DNA of 64,000 bases from Bacillota bacterium (GCA_023409265.1 JAEYHZ010000015.1:1-64000), one strand, 5' to 3'; counted from the stretch's first letter, positions 1 to 9,031 are shown. The notes: generated from the sequence alone by a model not told the origin. Numbers and translations are program-made.

Positions 1-297
1 GGCCAGTACAACAGAGGAGACAGGCCCCAGGGAGACAGACCACAGGGGCAGTACAACAGAGGAGACAGGCCGCAGGGAGACAGACCACAGGGTCAGTACT
101 ACAGGGGCGACAGGCCACAGGGAGACAGACCGCAAGGTCAGTACAACAGAGGAGACAGGCCGCAGGGCCAGTACAACAGACCGCAGGGAGACAGACCACA
201 GGGCCAGTACAACAGAGGAGACAGGCCGCAAGGGGATAGACCGCAGGGCCAGTACAACAGGCCTCAGGGTGACAGACCACAGGGTCAATACAGATCA
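1..297 (+). repeat. In-frame GDRPQ/GQYNR codon repeat of IF-2
   Basis: Tandem 15-bp-type units, variously combined, encode GDRPQ and GQYNR blocks. It is the 3' part of a longer array that starts before the window. Units are nearly identical at DNA level, so copy number may vary between strains. Low-complexity N-terminal extensions are common in IF-2; this composition (basic, Gln-rich, with Tyr) is a lineage-specific form. Confidence 0.85.
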
Positions 298-2385
298 CAG
301 AACCTGGATATTCCAAAACCGGATGTTACAGTTGCTCAGGAACAGTTTGACTCATTGAGGAATGAAGCAAGAAGAGAATTCCAGAGTAAGGATACAGATA
401 AGAACTTCAAGAGAGAAGAAAAGCAGAAGAAAGAATCACCAAAGGCTTCTCCGGATAAGAATAAGAGGTCTAAGCCGCAGAAGATTGTCATAGAGAAGAA
501 GGGTGTATCTGAAATTCTCAATGAAGATTATATCTTTAATGAATTCTACAGCGATGACGGTAAGAAGAAGAGATTACCTAAAAACAGGAAGAACGAAAAG
601 GTTCAGGAAAAATATATTCCTCCTAAGGCAGTTCTTACATCAATAACAATACCTGATACACTTACAGTTAAGGAACTTGCAGAGGCTCTTAAGAAGACTT
701 CTACAGAAATCATCAAAAAATTGATGGGCTATGGTGTAATGGCTACCCTTAACAATGATGTTGACTTTGAAACAGCAACCGTTATTGCGGAGGAATTTGG
801 AGTCAAGACTGAAAAGGCTGTTCAGATCAGTGAAGAGGATATACTATTTGATGATGAAGAAGCAGTTGATGAATCCAAATTACAGCCAAGACCTCCTGTA
901 GTTGTTGTTATGGGTCATGTTGACCATGGTAAAACATCATTGCTTGACGCAATCAGAAGTGCTCACGTTATTGACAGTGAAGCCGGAGGAATAACACAGC
1001 ATATTGGAGCTTATACTGTTAAAGCAAATGAGAGACTAATTACTTTCCTGGATACTCCTGGTCACGAAGCATTTACAGCAATGCGTGCCAGAGGTGCTCA
1101 GGTTACCGATATCGCAATACTTGTTGTTGCAGCAGATGATGGAGTAATGCCTCAGACTATAGAAGCTATAAACCATGCAAAGGCTGCAAATGTATCAATT
1201 ATAGTTGCTATCAACAAGATAGATAAGCCTGGTGCAAATCCCGACAAGGTAAAGCAGGAGCTCACCGAGTATGGTATAGTTGCAGAAGAATGGGGCGGAG
1301 ACGCTATAATGGTTCCTGTTTCTGCAAAGAAGAAAGAAAACATTGATCAATTGTTGGAGATGGTTCTATTAGCCGCTGACATGCTTGAGTTAAAAGCAGA
1401 TCCTGACAGACAGGCAAAGGGAACAATTATAGAAGCCAAGCTGGATAAGGAAAGAGGACCTGTTGCGACGGTGCTTGTTCAGAGAGGTACTTTGAAGATC
1501 GGAGATTCAATCCTGGCAGGTTCTGCTTTTGGTAGAATCAAGGCTATGACCAATGACAAGGGCTATACAATAAAGAATGCAGGACCGTCAATGCCTGTAG
1601 AAATCCTTGGTATGAATGAAGTTCCTGAAGCCGGTGAAGTGTTCTATGCTGTTACCGAAGAAAAAGTAGCAAAGCAGCTGGTTGAAAAGAGAAAGTTCAA
1701 ACAGAAGGAACAACAGTACAAGGTCAGTGCAAAGGTTACACTTGAAGATCTGTTTACCCAGATTAAAGAGGGTAAGGTTAAGGATCTCAATATCATTATT
1801 AAGGCCGACGTTCAGGGATCTGTAGAAGCAGTTAAGCAGTCGCTTGAAAAATTAAGCAATGATGAGGTAAGAGTTAAGACAATTCATGGTGCTGTTGGTG
1901 CCATTACCGAGTCTGATGTAACTCTGGCCCAGGTTTCAAATGCAATTATCATCGGCTTCAACGTAAGACCTGGTGCAAACGTACAGGAAGCAGCCAAGAA
2001 TGCTGAAGTTGATATGAGATTGTATAGTGTAATTTACAAGGCCATTGAAGATGTTCAAGCTGCTATGAAGGGTATGCTTGAACCAACCTACAAGGAGGTT
2101 GTACTTGGACATATCGAAATAAGACAGATATTCAAGGTTTCCGGTATAGGAACTATTGGTGGAGCTTATGTAACAGATGGTAAGGTACAGAGAAATTCCG
2201 AAGTGAGAGTTGTCAGAGAGGGAATTGTTATTCATGAAGGAAAGCTTGCTTCTCTGAAGAGATTCAAGGATGATGTAAAAGAAGTTGTTCAAGGCTATGA
2301 ATGTGGTGTATCCATCGAACGCTTCAACGACATTAAGGAAGGCGATGTTATAGAGGCTTTCATAATGGAAGAAGTTAAGAGATAA
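1..2385 (+). CDS. infB: Translation initiation factor IF-2 (5' end outside the window)
   Basis: GTPase that places initiator fMet-tRNA on the 30S subunit and promotes subunit joining. The frame is open from base 1, so the gene is cut at its 5' end. About the first 100 visible codons are a low-complexity Gln/Arg/Gly repeat built from GDRPQ and GQYNR units. A Lys/Glu-rich linker and the IF2 N-terminal fold (around TVKELAEALKK) follow. The G domain shows GHVDHGKTS (about nt 913), DTPGHEAF (about 1051) and NKID (about 1213), followed by the C-terminal beta-barrel domains. rbfA, nrnA, truB and ribF follow in the usual Firmicutes order. A TTG at 355 could be read as a start, but the open frame and repeat upstream make an internal start unlikely. 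Confidence 0.97.
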   Translation, partial: GQYNRGDRPQGDRPQGQYNRGDRPQGDRPQGQYYRGDRPQGDRPQGQYNRGDRPQGQYNRPQGDRPQGQYNRGDRPQGDRPQGQYNRPQGDRPQGQYRSQNLDIPKPDVTVAQEQFDSLRNEARREFQSKDTDKNFKREEKQKKESPKASPDKNKRSKPQKIVIEKKGVSEILNEDYIFNEFYSDDGKKKRLPKNRKNEKVQEKYIPPKAVLTSITIPDTLTVKELAEALKKTSTEIIKKLMGYGVMATLNNDVDFETATVIAEEFGVKTEKAVQISEEDILFDDEEAVDESKLQPRPPVVVVMGHVDHGKTSLLDAIRSAHVIDSEAGGITQHIGAYTVKANERLITFLDTPGHEAFTAMRARGAQVTDIAILVVAADDGVMPQTIEAINHAKAANVSIIVAINKIDKPGANPDKVKQELTEYGIVAEEWGGDAIMVPVSAKKKENIDQLLEMVLLAADMLELKADPDRQAKGTIIEAKLDKERGPVATVLVQRGTLKIGDSILAGSAFGRIKAMTNDKGYTIKNAGPSMPVEILGMNEVPEAGEVFYAVTEEKVAKQLVEKRKFKQKEQQYKVSAKVTLEDLFTQIKEGKVKDLNIIIKADVQGSVEAVKQSLEKLSNDEVRVKTIHGAVGAITESDVTLAQVSNAIIIGFNVRPGANVQEAAKNAEVDMRLYSVIYKAIEDVQAAMKGMLEPTYKEVVLGHIEIRQIFKVSGIGTIGGAYVTDGKVQRNSEVRVVREGIVIHEGKLASLKRFKDDVKEVVQGYECGVSIERFNDIKEGDVIEAFIMEEVKR

Positions 2386-2403
2386 AAAGTTATTGTAAAC
2401 TTG

Positions 2404-2443
2404 GAATAGGTTGAAGTGGATTAAATTCCAATTCAACCTATTC
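2404..2443. repeat. 12-bp inverted repeat after infB
   Basis: GAATAGGTTGAA at 2404-2415 pairs perfectly with TTCAACCTATTC at 2432-2443 across a 16-nt loop. No T run follows, so it is not a classic intrinsic terminator. It may protect the infB mRNA 3' end or act as a processing site. Confidence 0.55.
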
Positions 2444-2624
2444 GTGTATACTAAGAAAATTATGATGGTATTCGAAGAAACAAACTAAATAAATTTGGAT
2501 CAAAGAGGGTATCAATATACCATAATAGTATAGTCTCCAATGGATGCACATGATTTCAAAGCGGATTATCTGATGTACTGATAGGATATCGGTGAATAAG
2601 CACACCTTACCGTACTTGAATCAT

Positions 2625-2901
2625 TACCCTCTATTGGCAATGTACAATACGCCTCACGCTAGCCATTTTGCCGCTTTTCTTCGTTTTCGTCCTTGCCTTG
2701 CGGCAAGCAAGACTGCGTCCTTCCGCCTTGAAAATCAGCAAAATATCAAAGCGTGAGGTCGAAGATTTTAGAGCTGATGGATTTGTTTTGTGGCAAGGCA
2801 AAGCCGTGTAGCAATGCTTTGTGCCTTGCAAACGGCTTTAACGCAGCTACAGAGCAAATCCGTCGCTCAAAAACGTGTTGTACCTTTATCAATAGAGGGT
2901 A
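2625..2901. repeat. 277-bp hairpin element with TACCCTCTAT ends
   Basis: The left end TACCCTCTATTGGCAATGTA and the right end, complementary to it as ATCAATAGAGGGTA, form terminal inverted repeats. Nested inside is CCTCACGCT (from about 2652) with AGCGTGAGG (to about 2758). The inner stretch 2688-2730 aligns without gaps to 49043-49085 in the element at 49 kb (35 of 43 bases by hand count). The ends match the short palindrome at 24283-24325. There is no coding potential and no clear target-site duplication. A MITE-like or REP-like element is the best description. Confidence 0.7.
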
Positions 2902-2979
2902 CTGGATGGCAATACTATTGATAAGACAAAGATAAGAGTGGTTTGCATCACTGATAACAAGAAAATGGAGGTAAAATTT

Positions 2980-3333
2980 ATGGCTGATAGAATAGTTAGG
3001 ATTTCTGAAGAGGTTAAGAAGGAAATAAGCAGTATTATACAAAATGATCTGAAGGACCCAAGATTGCCTGATATGGTGAGTATTATATCCTGCAGTGTTA
3101 CCAAGGATTTAAGATATGCAAAAGTGTTTATAAGTGTTTTGGGTAGTGATGAAGAAAAGAAGAATGCAATAAGTGCGTTAAAAAGCGCGGCAGGATTTAT
3201 AAGGAGGGAGCTTGGACACAGGGTTCAACTCAGATACACTCCTGAAATTCATTTTGAACTTGACACATCTATTGAACATGGAATATATATAAACAAGCTG
3301 CTGGACGATGCAAAGAAGGAATTAAGAGACTAA
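2980..3333 (+). CDS. rbfA: Ribosome-binding factor A
   Basis: Small KH-type protein (117 aa) that helps mature the 5' end of 16S rRNA in 30S assembly. The start is ATG 2980, preceded by GGAGG at 2967-2971; the frame opens upstream at 2938 but without a ribosome binding site. The protein starts MADRIVRISEEVKKEISSII and contains DPRLPDMVSI and RRELGHRVQLRYTPEIHFELD, typical of RbfA. The length is normal. It lies between infB and nrnA as in other Firmicutes. Confidence 0.96.
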   Translation: MADRIVRISEEVKKEISSIIQNDLKDPRLPDMVSIISCSVTKDLRYAKVFISVLGSDEEKKNAISALKSAAGFIRRELGHRVQLRYTPEIHFELDTSIEHGIYINKLLDDAKKELRD

Positions 3334-3370
3334 AATTTGTGTAGCTGTATATCAGCTGTATGGAGGTTAA

Positions 3371-4324
3371 ATGGATAAGGAAATAGTCAAGCTTATATCT
3401 GAAGCAGGAGGAATTGCAATCTTTCCCCATGTTTCAGCTGATGGGGATGCTATAGGTTCGTCTTTAGCGTTAGCCCTGAGTCTGAAAAATGCAGGAAAAA
3501 AAGTGGTAGTATATATTGAAGAAGATATTCCAACGGTGTACAGATTTTTACCGGGTACAGAGCTTATGAGCTTTTCTGATTCTCAGGACGAAGCTATGGA
3601 CTTAAATATCGCACTTGATACAGGTGATGTAGGAAGATTGGCAACAAGGGGAGAAGTATTTTTCAAGGCTCCCTGTACAATTAATATTGATCATCATGTG
3701 ACAAATACAAAGTATGCGCTCCTTAATTTTGTTGATGCTTCTTCTGCTTCAACCGGTGAAATTATTTATACTTTGTTAAAAAAATTGAAATATACAATCG
3801 ACAAGGATATTGCCACATGTTTATATACTGCATTATCAACTGACACCGGTGGTTTTAAGTACAGCAATACTACGGCTGAGACTCACAGAATAGCAGCTGA
3901 ACTCCTGTCTACCGGAATAGATATAGGTGAACTCTCACAGCGTATTTTTGATAATACAACCTTTACCAAGCTTAAACTGACACAAAAATCAATTGAACTG
4001 CTGGAACTTCTACAGGACGACAAATTAGCCGTTGTAGCACTGTCCCAGGAGGATTTGAATTCTACCGGAGCAAAAGATGAGGATTGCGACGGCATTGTTA
4101 ATATAGGCCGATCAATAGAGGGAGTGGAGGTCTCACTTCTGGTGAAAGAGAAGAGTAATAATGAGGTCAGAATTAACTTAAGATCGAAGACCTATGTTGA
4201 CGTCTCTGAGATAGCTGCTGCCTTTGGCGGCGGAGGTCATAAAAGGGCGGCTGGGTGTACTGTGAATGGTACCTTGCAGGAGGTAAGGAACCAATTGATA
4301 CAAGCCGTAAAGGAAAAGCTGTAA
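3371..4324 (+). CDS. nrnA: DHH-family oligoribonuclease / pAp phosphatase
   Basis: Degrades short oligoribonucleotides (nanoRNA) and dephosphorylates 3'-phosphoadenosine 5'-phosphate, from knowledge of the NrnA family. The 317-aa protein carries HVSADGDAIGSS near the N-terminus, a DTGD motif at about residue 83, the diagnostic DHH triad in NIDHHVTNTKYA at about residue 107, and the DHHA1 glycine-rich motif FGGGGHKRAAGC near the C-terminus. The start is ATG 3371 with GGAGG a few bases upstream. It sits between rbfA and truB, the usual place in Gram-positive bacteria. Confidence 0.94.
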   Translation: MDKEIVKLISEAGGIAIFPHVSADGDAIGSSLALALSLKNAGKKVVVYIEEDIPTVYRFLPGTELMSFSDSQDEAMDLNIALDTGDVGRLATRGEVFFKAPCTINIDHHVTNTKYALLNFVDASSASTGEIIYTLLKKLKYTIDKDIATCLYTALSTDTGGFKYSNTTAETHRIAAELLSTGIDIGELSQRIFDNTTFTKLKLTQKSIELLELLQDDKLAVVALSQEDLNSTGAKDEDCDGIVNIGRSIEGVEVSLLVKEKSNNEVRINLRSKTYVDVSEIAAAFGGGGHKRAAGCTVNGTLQEVRNQLIQAVKEKL

Positions 4325-4451
4325 TAGAACTGTTATAAATGCAAACTCCAACACAGAAGTAAGATTACAAAAAATAAGAATTGATAGAAGATCTAAAATT
4401 CTAAATGAATAAGAAGGTTACTGAAAGTTACTTAAAGCCAGAAAGGTTTAT

Positions 4452-5519
4452 ATGAACGGAATAATAAATGTACTCAAGCCTGCCGGCATGACTTCCTTTG
4501 ATGTGGTAAGCCATTTGAGAAAAGTAGCCGGACAAAAGAAAATTGGTCATACCGGAACACTTGACCCATCTGCTGTGGGGGTTCTCCCAATATGTCTTGG
4601 AAGCGCAACAAGAGCAATTGAATTTATTATAGATAAAGACAAGGTATACCGTGCAGAGCTTACTCTTGGTTCGGCCACGGATACTCAGGATTCTTCGGGC
4701 AAAGTTATTTTTTCGGGTAAGATTGAAGCGGATACTGACAAAATTGCTGATGCCATCATGAGCTTCGTAGGAGAAATTGATCAGCTTCCACCTATGTACT
4801 CCGCCATAAAGATTGAGGGTAAAAAGCTTTATGAACTTGCCAGGCAGGGAGAAACTGTAGAGAGGCAGCCAAGAAAAATAAAGATATATGATATCAAGAT
4901 ATTAAGGATTTGGGAGACAGTTGAAAGATTACCTGGGAATAATGCAGATTCCCATTGTCAACCTGAAGTGCCGGTTAAGAAAGCTCTATTTGAGGTACAC
5001 TGTTCAAAAGGGACCTATATAAGAACTCTCTGCCATGATATAGGTGAAAAACTTGGCTGCGGTGGACATATGTCCTTCCTGATAAGAACCAGAGCAGGCC
5101 GTTATGATTTGGAGTCAGCCCTTACCCTGGAGGAAATAAAAAAGCTTGCTGCCGACAAAGAACTGGAGAGCAGTCTCATATCCGTAGAAACAGTATTTGA
5201 GGATTTTAAAAGTATTCATCTCAATGAAAAGGATACTTTCAAGTACAATAACGGGGTTTGGCTGAAAATCAATTATAACGAGGCGATAGATGTCCCTCGC
5301 CTTGTTGAAACGCTCTTAGGGTATGAAAATTTTTCTGCAGCCGAAAAATCTTCCAAGGACGTGAACCGTTCTTTTGAACCTATGAGTTATAAAAATGATG
5401 GTACAAATCCTTATATAAGGGTATATGATAACAATGATATTTTTTTAGGGATAGGTGAAATATTTGATAATGGTCAAGGCACCTGTCTTAAATCAAAAAA
5501 GTTCTTTATAAAAGACTAG
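4452..5519 (+). CDS. truB: tRNA pseudouridine-55 synthase with an in-frame repeat insertion
   Basis: Converts U55 of the tRNA T-loop to pseudouridine. The N-terminus reads MNGIINVLKPAGMTSFDVV; catalytic Asp38 lies in GHTGTLDPSAVG, and SKGTYIRTLCHDIG follows the active-site region. At 355 aa it is about 45 residues longer than the usual 290-310. The excess is mostly residues 273-314, between the strand ending GVWLKI and the PUA-like strand starting YIRVYDN. The DNA there (5271-5391) matches an intergenic repeat at about 37.2 kb. A smaller extra loop lies near residues 155-175 and carries a GGGAA/TTCCC inverted repeat. The ribosome binding site (GAAAGG) is weak. All core motifs are intact, so the enzyme is probably active. 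Confidence 0.96.
   Translation: MNGIINVLKPAGMTSFDVVSHLRKVAGQKKIGHTGTLDPSAVGVLPICLGSATRAIEFIIDKDKVYRAELTLGSATDTQDSSGKVIFSGKIEADTDKIADAIMSFVGEIDQLPPMYSAIKIEGKKLYELARQGETVERQPRKIKIYDIKILRIWETVERLPGNNADSHCQPEVPVKKALFEVHCSKGTYIRTLCHDIGEKLGCGGHMSFLIRTRAGRYDLESALTLEEIKKLAADKELESSLISVETVFEDFKSIHLNEKDTFKYNNGVWLKINYNEAIDVPRLVETLLGYENFSAAEKSSKDVNRSFEPMSYKNDGTNPYIRVYDNNDIFLGIGEIFDNGQGTCLKSKKFFIKD
5271..5391 (+). repeat. Repeat element inserted in frame in truB
   Basis: Four collinear blocks match 37197-37338: TTATAACGAGGC (5273-5284), GTTGAAACGC (5304-5313), a 24-base block at 5326-5349 with one mismatch, and TGAACCTATG plus GTTATAA (5375-5391). The 24-base block is itself a hairpin, with AAATTTTTC-type and GAAAAAT-type arms around GCAGCC. 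The copy is in the same orientation and translated without a stop. It falls where TruB relatives have only a short surface loop. Confidence 0.75.
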
Positions 5520-5561
5520 TTTGACTTTAAATTCTTTGAAAAAGGACACAAGGAGAAATAT

Positions 5562-6497
5562 ATGCAGGTTATTCATTCTACTGACAATAATAATTATTTT
5601 AAATCAAAAGCAGGCGTCGGGCTTGGTAATTTTGACGGATTACATATTGGACATATGGCCCTTATTAATACTCTTATACGTGAAACCCAGCTAAATAACC
5701 TGTGTTCAATTGTTTATACCTTTACCAGGCATCCTGAAAATATTCTCAGAAAAAAACTTATTACTCCTCTTTTGCTTACAGAACAGAAAAAAATTGAACT
5801 GTTAAGTGAAATCAATCTTGATTATCTTTATTTCGATGAATTCAATGAAGAGTTTTCAAGGCTTTCACCAGAGGACTTTGTAAAAAAGGTTCTAATTGAC
5901 AAACTCAATATTAAGCTGGCAGTTGCCGGTTATGATTACAGATTTGGTTATCAGGGACAGGGAGATATAGATCTACTTAAGAAATTGGGACGCCAATATG
6001 GCTTCAGGGTTGTTGTAATTCCTGCAATAAAATGCGATAACGAAATTATAAGCAGCACAAGGATAAGACAATGTATTACAAATGGAGAGCTGGAAACTTC
6101 CTATAAGCTTTTGGGCCGCAATTATTCCATTACTGCCGAGGTTGTAAGCGGCAGAAGAATTGGAAATACTATAGGCTTTCCCACTGCGAACATTCATCCT
6201 GAAAGGTTTCTTGTCCTCCCGGCCAACGGTGTATATATTACAAAAACTCTTCTGGATGGCAAACTCTACAACAGTATGACGAATGTAGGCTATAATCCAA
6301 CCTTTGAGGATGTTAAGCAAAAAACTGTTGAAACACATATTATTGACTTTAATCAGGATATTTACGGAAAAAAAATTGAAGTATTCTTTTTAAAGAAAAT
6401 CAGGGATGAAGAGAAATTTGATACTGTGGATTTACTTGTTGAACAGATATCAAAGGATATGATCACAACAAAGGAATATCTGGGAATTGATATATGA
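5562..6497 (+). CDS. ribF: Bifunctional riboflavin kinase / FAD synthetase
   Basis: Phosphorylates riboflavin to FMN and adenylates FMN to FAD. The N-terminal adenylyltransferase half shows GLGNFDGLHIGHMAL (about residue 20). The C-terminal flavokinase half shows GRRIGNTIGFPTANI (about residue 196) and YNPTF. At 311 aa the length is normal. The start is ATG 5562 with AAGGAG upstream. No FMN riboswitch leader is visible. The stop codon overlaps the hypF start by 4 nt (ATGA), so hypF is probably translationally coupled to it. Confidence 0.95.
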   Translation: MQVIHSTDNNNYFKSKAGVGLGNFDGLHIGHMALINTLIRETQLNNLCSIVYTFTRHPENILRKKLITPLLLTEQKKIELLSEINLDYLYFDEFNEEFSRLSPEDFVKKVLIDKLNIKLAVAGYDYRFGYQGQGDIDLLKKLGRQYGFRVVVIPAIKCDNEIISSTRIRQCITNGELETSYKLLGRNYSITAEVVSGRRIGNTIGFPTANIHPERFLVLPANGVYITKTLLDGKLYNSMTNVGYNPTFEDVKQKTVETHIIDFNQDIYGKKIEVFFLKKIRDEEKFDTVDLLVEQISKDMITTKEYLGIDI

Positions 6498-9031
6498 AAC
6501 GATATAAAATAACTATTACAGGTATTGTTCAGGGTGTGGGTTTCAGACCGTTTATTTTCAATCTTGCCAAAAATATGGGCTTTTCAGGTTGGGTTGGAAA
6601 TACCGACAGTGATGTTATAATTGAAATTGAAACAAATAAAAACCTGCTTTCAGAATTTATAGATACTATAAAAACACAGGCACCCGTTTTGTCAAAAATA
6701 GAAACCATTGATTATGAAGAACTTCAAACAATAGGATTTTCTGACTTTGTAATAAAAGAAAGCAAATCTCTCACAAAGGGTCATATTTTTATTTCGCCTG
6801 ATGTCTGTACATGCCGGGACTGCCTGGAGGAAATGTTGGACAACCGGGATAGAAGGTATGGCTATCCTTTCATAAATTGTACAAATTGTGGGCCCAGGTT
6901 TACAATCATAAAAGATATCCCCTATGACAGGGAAAAGACTACCATGAGCTGCTTTGAAATGTGTGAGCAGTGCAGGAAGGAATACACTGCTCCTGCGGAC
7001 CGGAGGTATCATGCGCAGCCTGTATCCTGCCATGACTGCGGTCCGGTTTTGCAAATAGCCGATGAAACCGGAAATATCTTATCCGCTGGACAGCAAATAG
7101 AACCACAAATCGAACCACAAACAGCACCACAAATAACACCACAAATAACACCACAAACAGCATCACATATAGAACAGCAAACAGAACAATATATGGAACA
7201 TCATATAGAACTGCATGCTGAACGACACTCCCAACACTTTCAGGAACAATTGAACAGTCAGCAGTGTATCGGATATATTACCGAAATTATTAAAGCAGGG
7301 AAAATAGCAGCAATAAAGGGTATTGGAGGTTATCACCTGGCGTGTGATGCTTTGAGTGAAAGCGCAGTTAAAAGATTAAGGCGCAGGAAGCACCGTGATG
7401 ATAAACCCTTTGCACTAATGATGAAAAATCTTGATGTAATAGAAAGGTACTGCCATATTACTAACAAGGAAAGGGAGCTTTTAAAAGCAGCGGCCAGCCC
7501 AATAGTTCTTCTCGAGAAAAAACCTGAAGCTACACTTCCGGATGAAATAGCCCATCTTAACAGATATCTGGGTGTTATGCTTCCGTATACTCCTATACAT
7601 TATTTAATGTTTGAACAGGAGGCCTTTCCTGAGGTTTTGGTTATGACAAGCGGAAATCTAAGCAGTGAGCCTATTTTCTACAGGGACCGGGAGGCAATGG
7701 AGGGATTGGTTGGGATTGCTGATGCATTTTTGACCAACAACCGCGAAATTTATACAAGGACAGATGATTCGGTAACTAGAGTTTTCAATGAGAAGGAATA
7801 TGTCATAAGAAGATCCAGAGGTTATGTTCCAACGCCGTTAAAACTTGAGCTGCAGAGATTGCTGCAAATAGATCCTGTAGTAAAAATACCGTCGGTTTTA
7901 GCCTGTGGAGGCGAGTTGAAAAATGTCTTCTGCCTTAACAAGGGGAATATCTTTTATATGAGCCACCATATCGGTGATCTTGAAAACGATAGTACAAACA
8001 AGGCTTATGTAAATGCAATTGAGCATTTTAAGAAACTGTTTGATATAAACCCTGAACACATTGCTCATGATTTGCATCCCAATTACTTCTCAACTCAGTA
8101 TGCGCTGGAGCAGACCTTTGAAAATAAAACCGGAGTCCAGCATCACAAAGCACATATTGCTTCCTGTATGGCAGAAAACGGCCTATCCGGAGAGGTAATC
8201 GGGGTTTCCTTTGACGGAACCGGTTACGGTGAGGACGGCAAAATATGGGGAGGAGAATTTTTCAAAGGGGGCTATTACGGCTTTGAACGTGCCGGAAGGC
8301 TTCAGTATGTGATGATGCCGGGAAGTGACTCCGCGGTAAAGCATCCCTGGAAAATGTCTCTGGGTTATCTTTTCTCAGCCAGGTTGCTGAATGCTGTTAC
8401 TTCAGGCGATGAAACCTGTCCCAGAAACAGCGGGACAATTGGTGAAATACCGCAGGATTGCAGTATTCTCAGTGGCATAAGCTCCGGTGATATTTCATTT
8501 ACCGTAAGGATGCTGGAGAGAAAATTGAACTGTCCAGAAACCTCCAGCATGGGCAGATTCTTTGATGCTGTTTCCGCATTGCTGGGCATTAAGACTGACA
8601 TCAGTTATGAGGGACAGGCAGCAATAGAATTGGAGTATTATGCACGGCAGGCTGGTACAGAGCCCTATGAACATGCACTGGAGCTTGATGAAGCCGGGAG
8701 CTTTGTGGTCAGGACAGACAAAATAATTCATCAACTGATTAAGGATATACGGTATAACAAGAGTCTTGAAGTGATTTCTTCAAGATTTCACGCAGCAATT
8801 TCTGAAATAGTATTAGCGGGCTGTAGTGAAATAAGAAGGTCCACCGGGCTAAATAGAGTTGTATTAAGCGGTGGAGTTTTTCAGAATATTACGCTGCTGA
8901 AAATGAGTTTTGAATTGCTTAAGAAGAATGACTTTGAGGTTTATACACATTCTCTGGTTCCTGCAAATGATGGTGGTATAGCACTGGGACAGGCCATAAT
9001 GGCTATCGCGGACAATGTTTCCAAGACTTGA
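6494..9031 (+). CDS. hypF: Carbamoyltransferase HypF with a Gln-rich insertion
   Basis: Makes the carbamoyl adduct that becomes the CN ligands of NiFe hydrogenase. Domains in order: acylphosphatase (GIVQGVGFRPFIFNLA, residues about 11-26); two zinc-finger-like Cys pairs (CTCRDC, NCTNCGPRF, CEQC, SCHDCGP, residues about 107-187); a YrdC-like domain (KGIGGYHLACDA and RRRKHRDDKPFALMMKN); and a Kae1-like carbamoyltransferase domain (VQHHKAHIASCMAENG, GVSFDGTGYGEDG, LSGGVFQN). At 845 aa it is longer than the usual 750 or so. The excess is a Gln/Glu/His-rich stretch at residues 197-255, encoded largely by 12-bp tandem repeats, between the zinc region and the YrdC domain. hypC, hypD and hypE follow. 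Confidence 0.96.
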   Translation: MKRYKITITGIVQGVGFRPFIFNLAKNMGFSGWVGNTDSDVIIEIETNKNLLSEFIDTIKTQAPVLSKIETIDYEELQTIGFSDFVIKESKSLTKGHIFISPDVCTCRDCLEEMLDNRDRRYGYPFINCTNCGPRFTIIKDIPYDREKTTMSCFEMCEQCRKEYTAPADRRYHAQPVSCHDCGPVLQIADETGNILSAGQQIEPQIEPQTAPQITPQITPQTASHIEQQTEQYMEHHIELHAERHSQHFQEQLNSQQCIGYITEIIKAGKIAAIKGIGGYHLACDALSESAVKRLRRRKHRDDKPFALMMKNLDVIERYCHITNKERELLKAAASPIVLLEKKPEATLPDEIAHLNRYLGVMLPYTPIHYLMFEQEAFPEVLVMTSGNLSSEPIFYRDREAMEGLVGIADAFLTNNREIYTRTDDSVTRVFNEKEYVIRRSRGYVPTPLKLELQRLLQIDPVVKIPSVLACGGELKNVFCLNKGNIFYMSHHIGDLENDSTNKAYVNAIEHFKKLFDINPEHIAHDLHPNYFSTQYALEQTFENKTGVQHHKAHIASCMAENGLSGEVIGVSFDGTGYGEDGKIWGGEFFKGGYYGFERAGRLQYVMMPGSDSAVKHPWKMSLGYLFSARLLNAVTSGDETCPRNSGTIGEIPQDCSILSGISSGDISFTVRMLERKLNCPETSSMGRFFDAVSALLGIKTDISYEGQAAIELEYYARQAGTEPYEHALELDEAGSFVVRTDKIIHQLIKDIRYNKSLEVISSRFHAAISEIVLAGCSEIRRSTGLNRVVLSGGVFQNITLLKMSFELLKKNDFEVYTHSLVPANDGGIALGQAIMAIADNVSKT
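7094..7225 (+). repeat. 11 x 12-bp in-frame tandem repeat in hypF
   Basis: Eleven consecutive 12-bp units start at 7094 (caaatagaacca type). Each encodes a tetrapeptide: QIEP, QIEP, QTAP, QITP, QITP, QTAS, HIEQ and so on, decaying toward the 3' end. The 12-bp unit keeps the reading frame whatever the copy number. HypF proteins generally lack this stretch. Confidence 0.85.

Larger units (their letters stand above)
2386..2979. other. infB-rbfA spacer (594 bp)
   Basis: No convincing gene. It holds a perfect 12-bp inverted repeat just after infB (2404-2443) and a 277-bp hairpin element (2625-2901). Short open frames here lie inside the element and lack ribosome binding sites and recognisable sequence. 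Confidence 0.7.

Noticed and set aside
2631..2935. Open frames on both strands between infB and rbfA
   Set aside because: They lie in the 2625-2901 hairpin element, share no protein-like features, and lack ribosome binding sites.
5520..5561. FMN riboswitch before ribF
   Set aside because: The spacer is only 42 bp and has no conserved RFN elements.
6500..9031. Frameshift or fusion in hypF because of its extra length
   Set aside because: The frame is continuous, all domains are in order, and the excess is explained by the 12-bp repeat.
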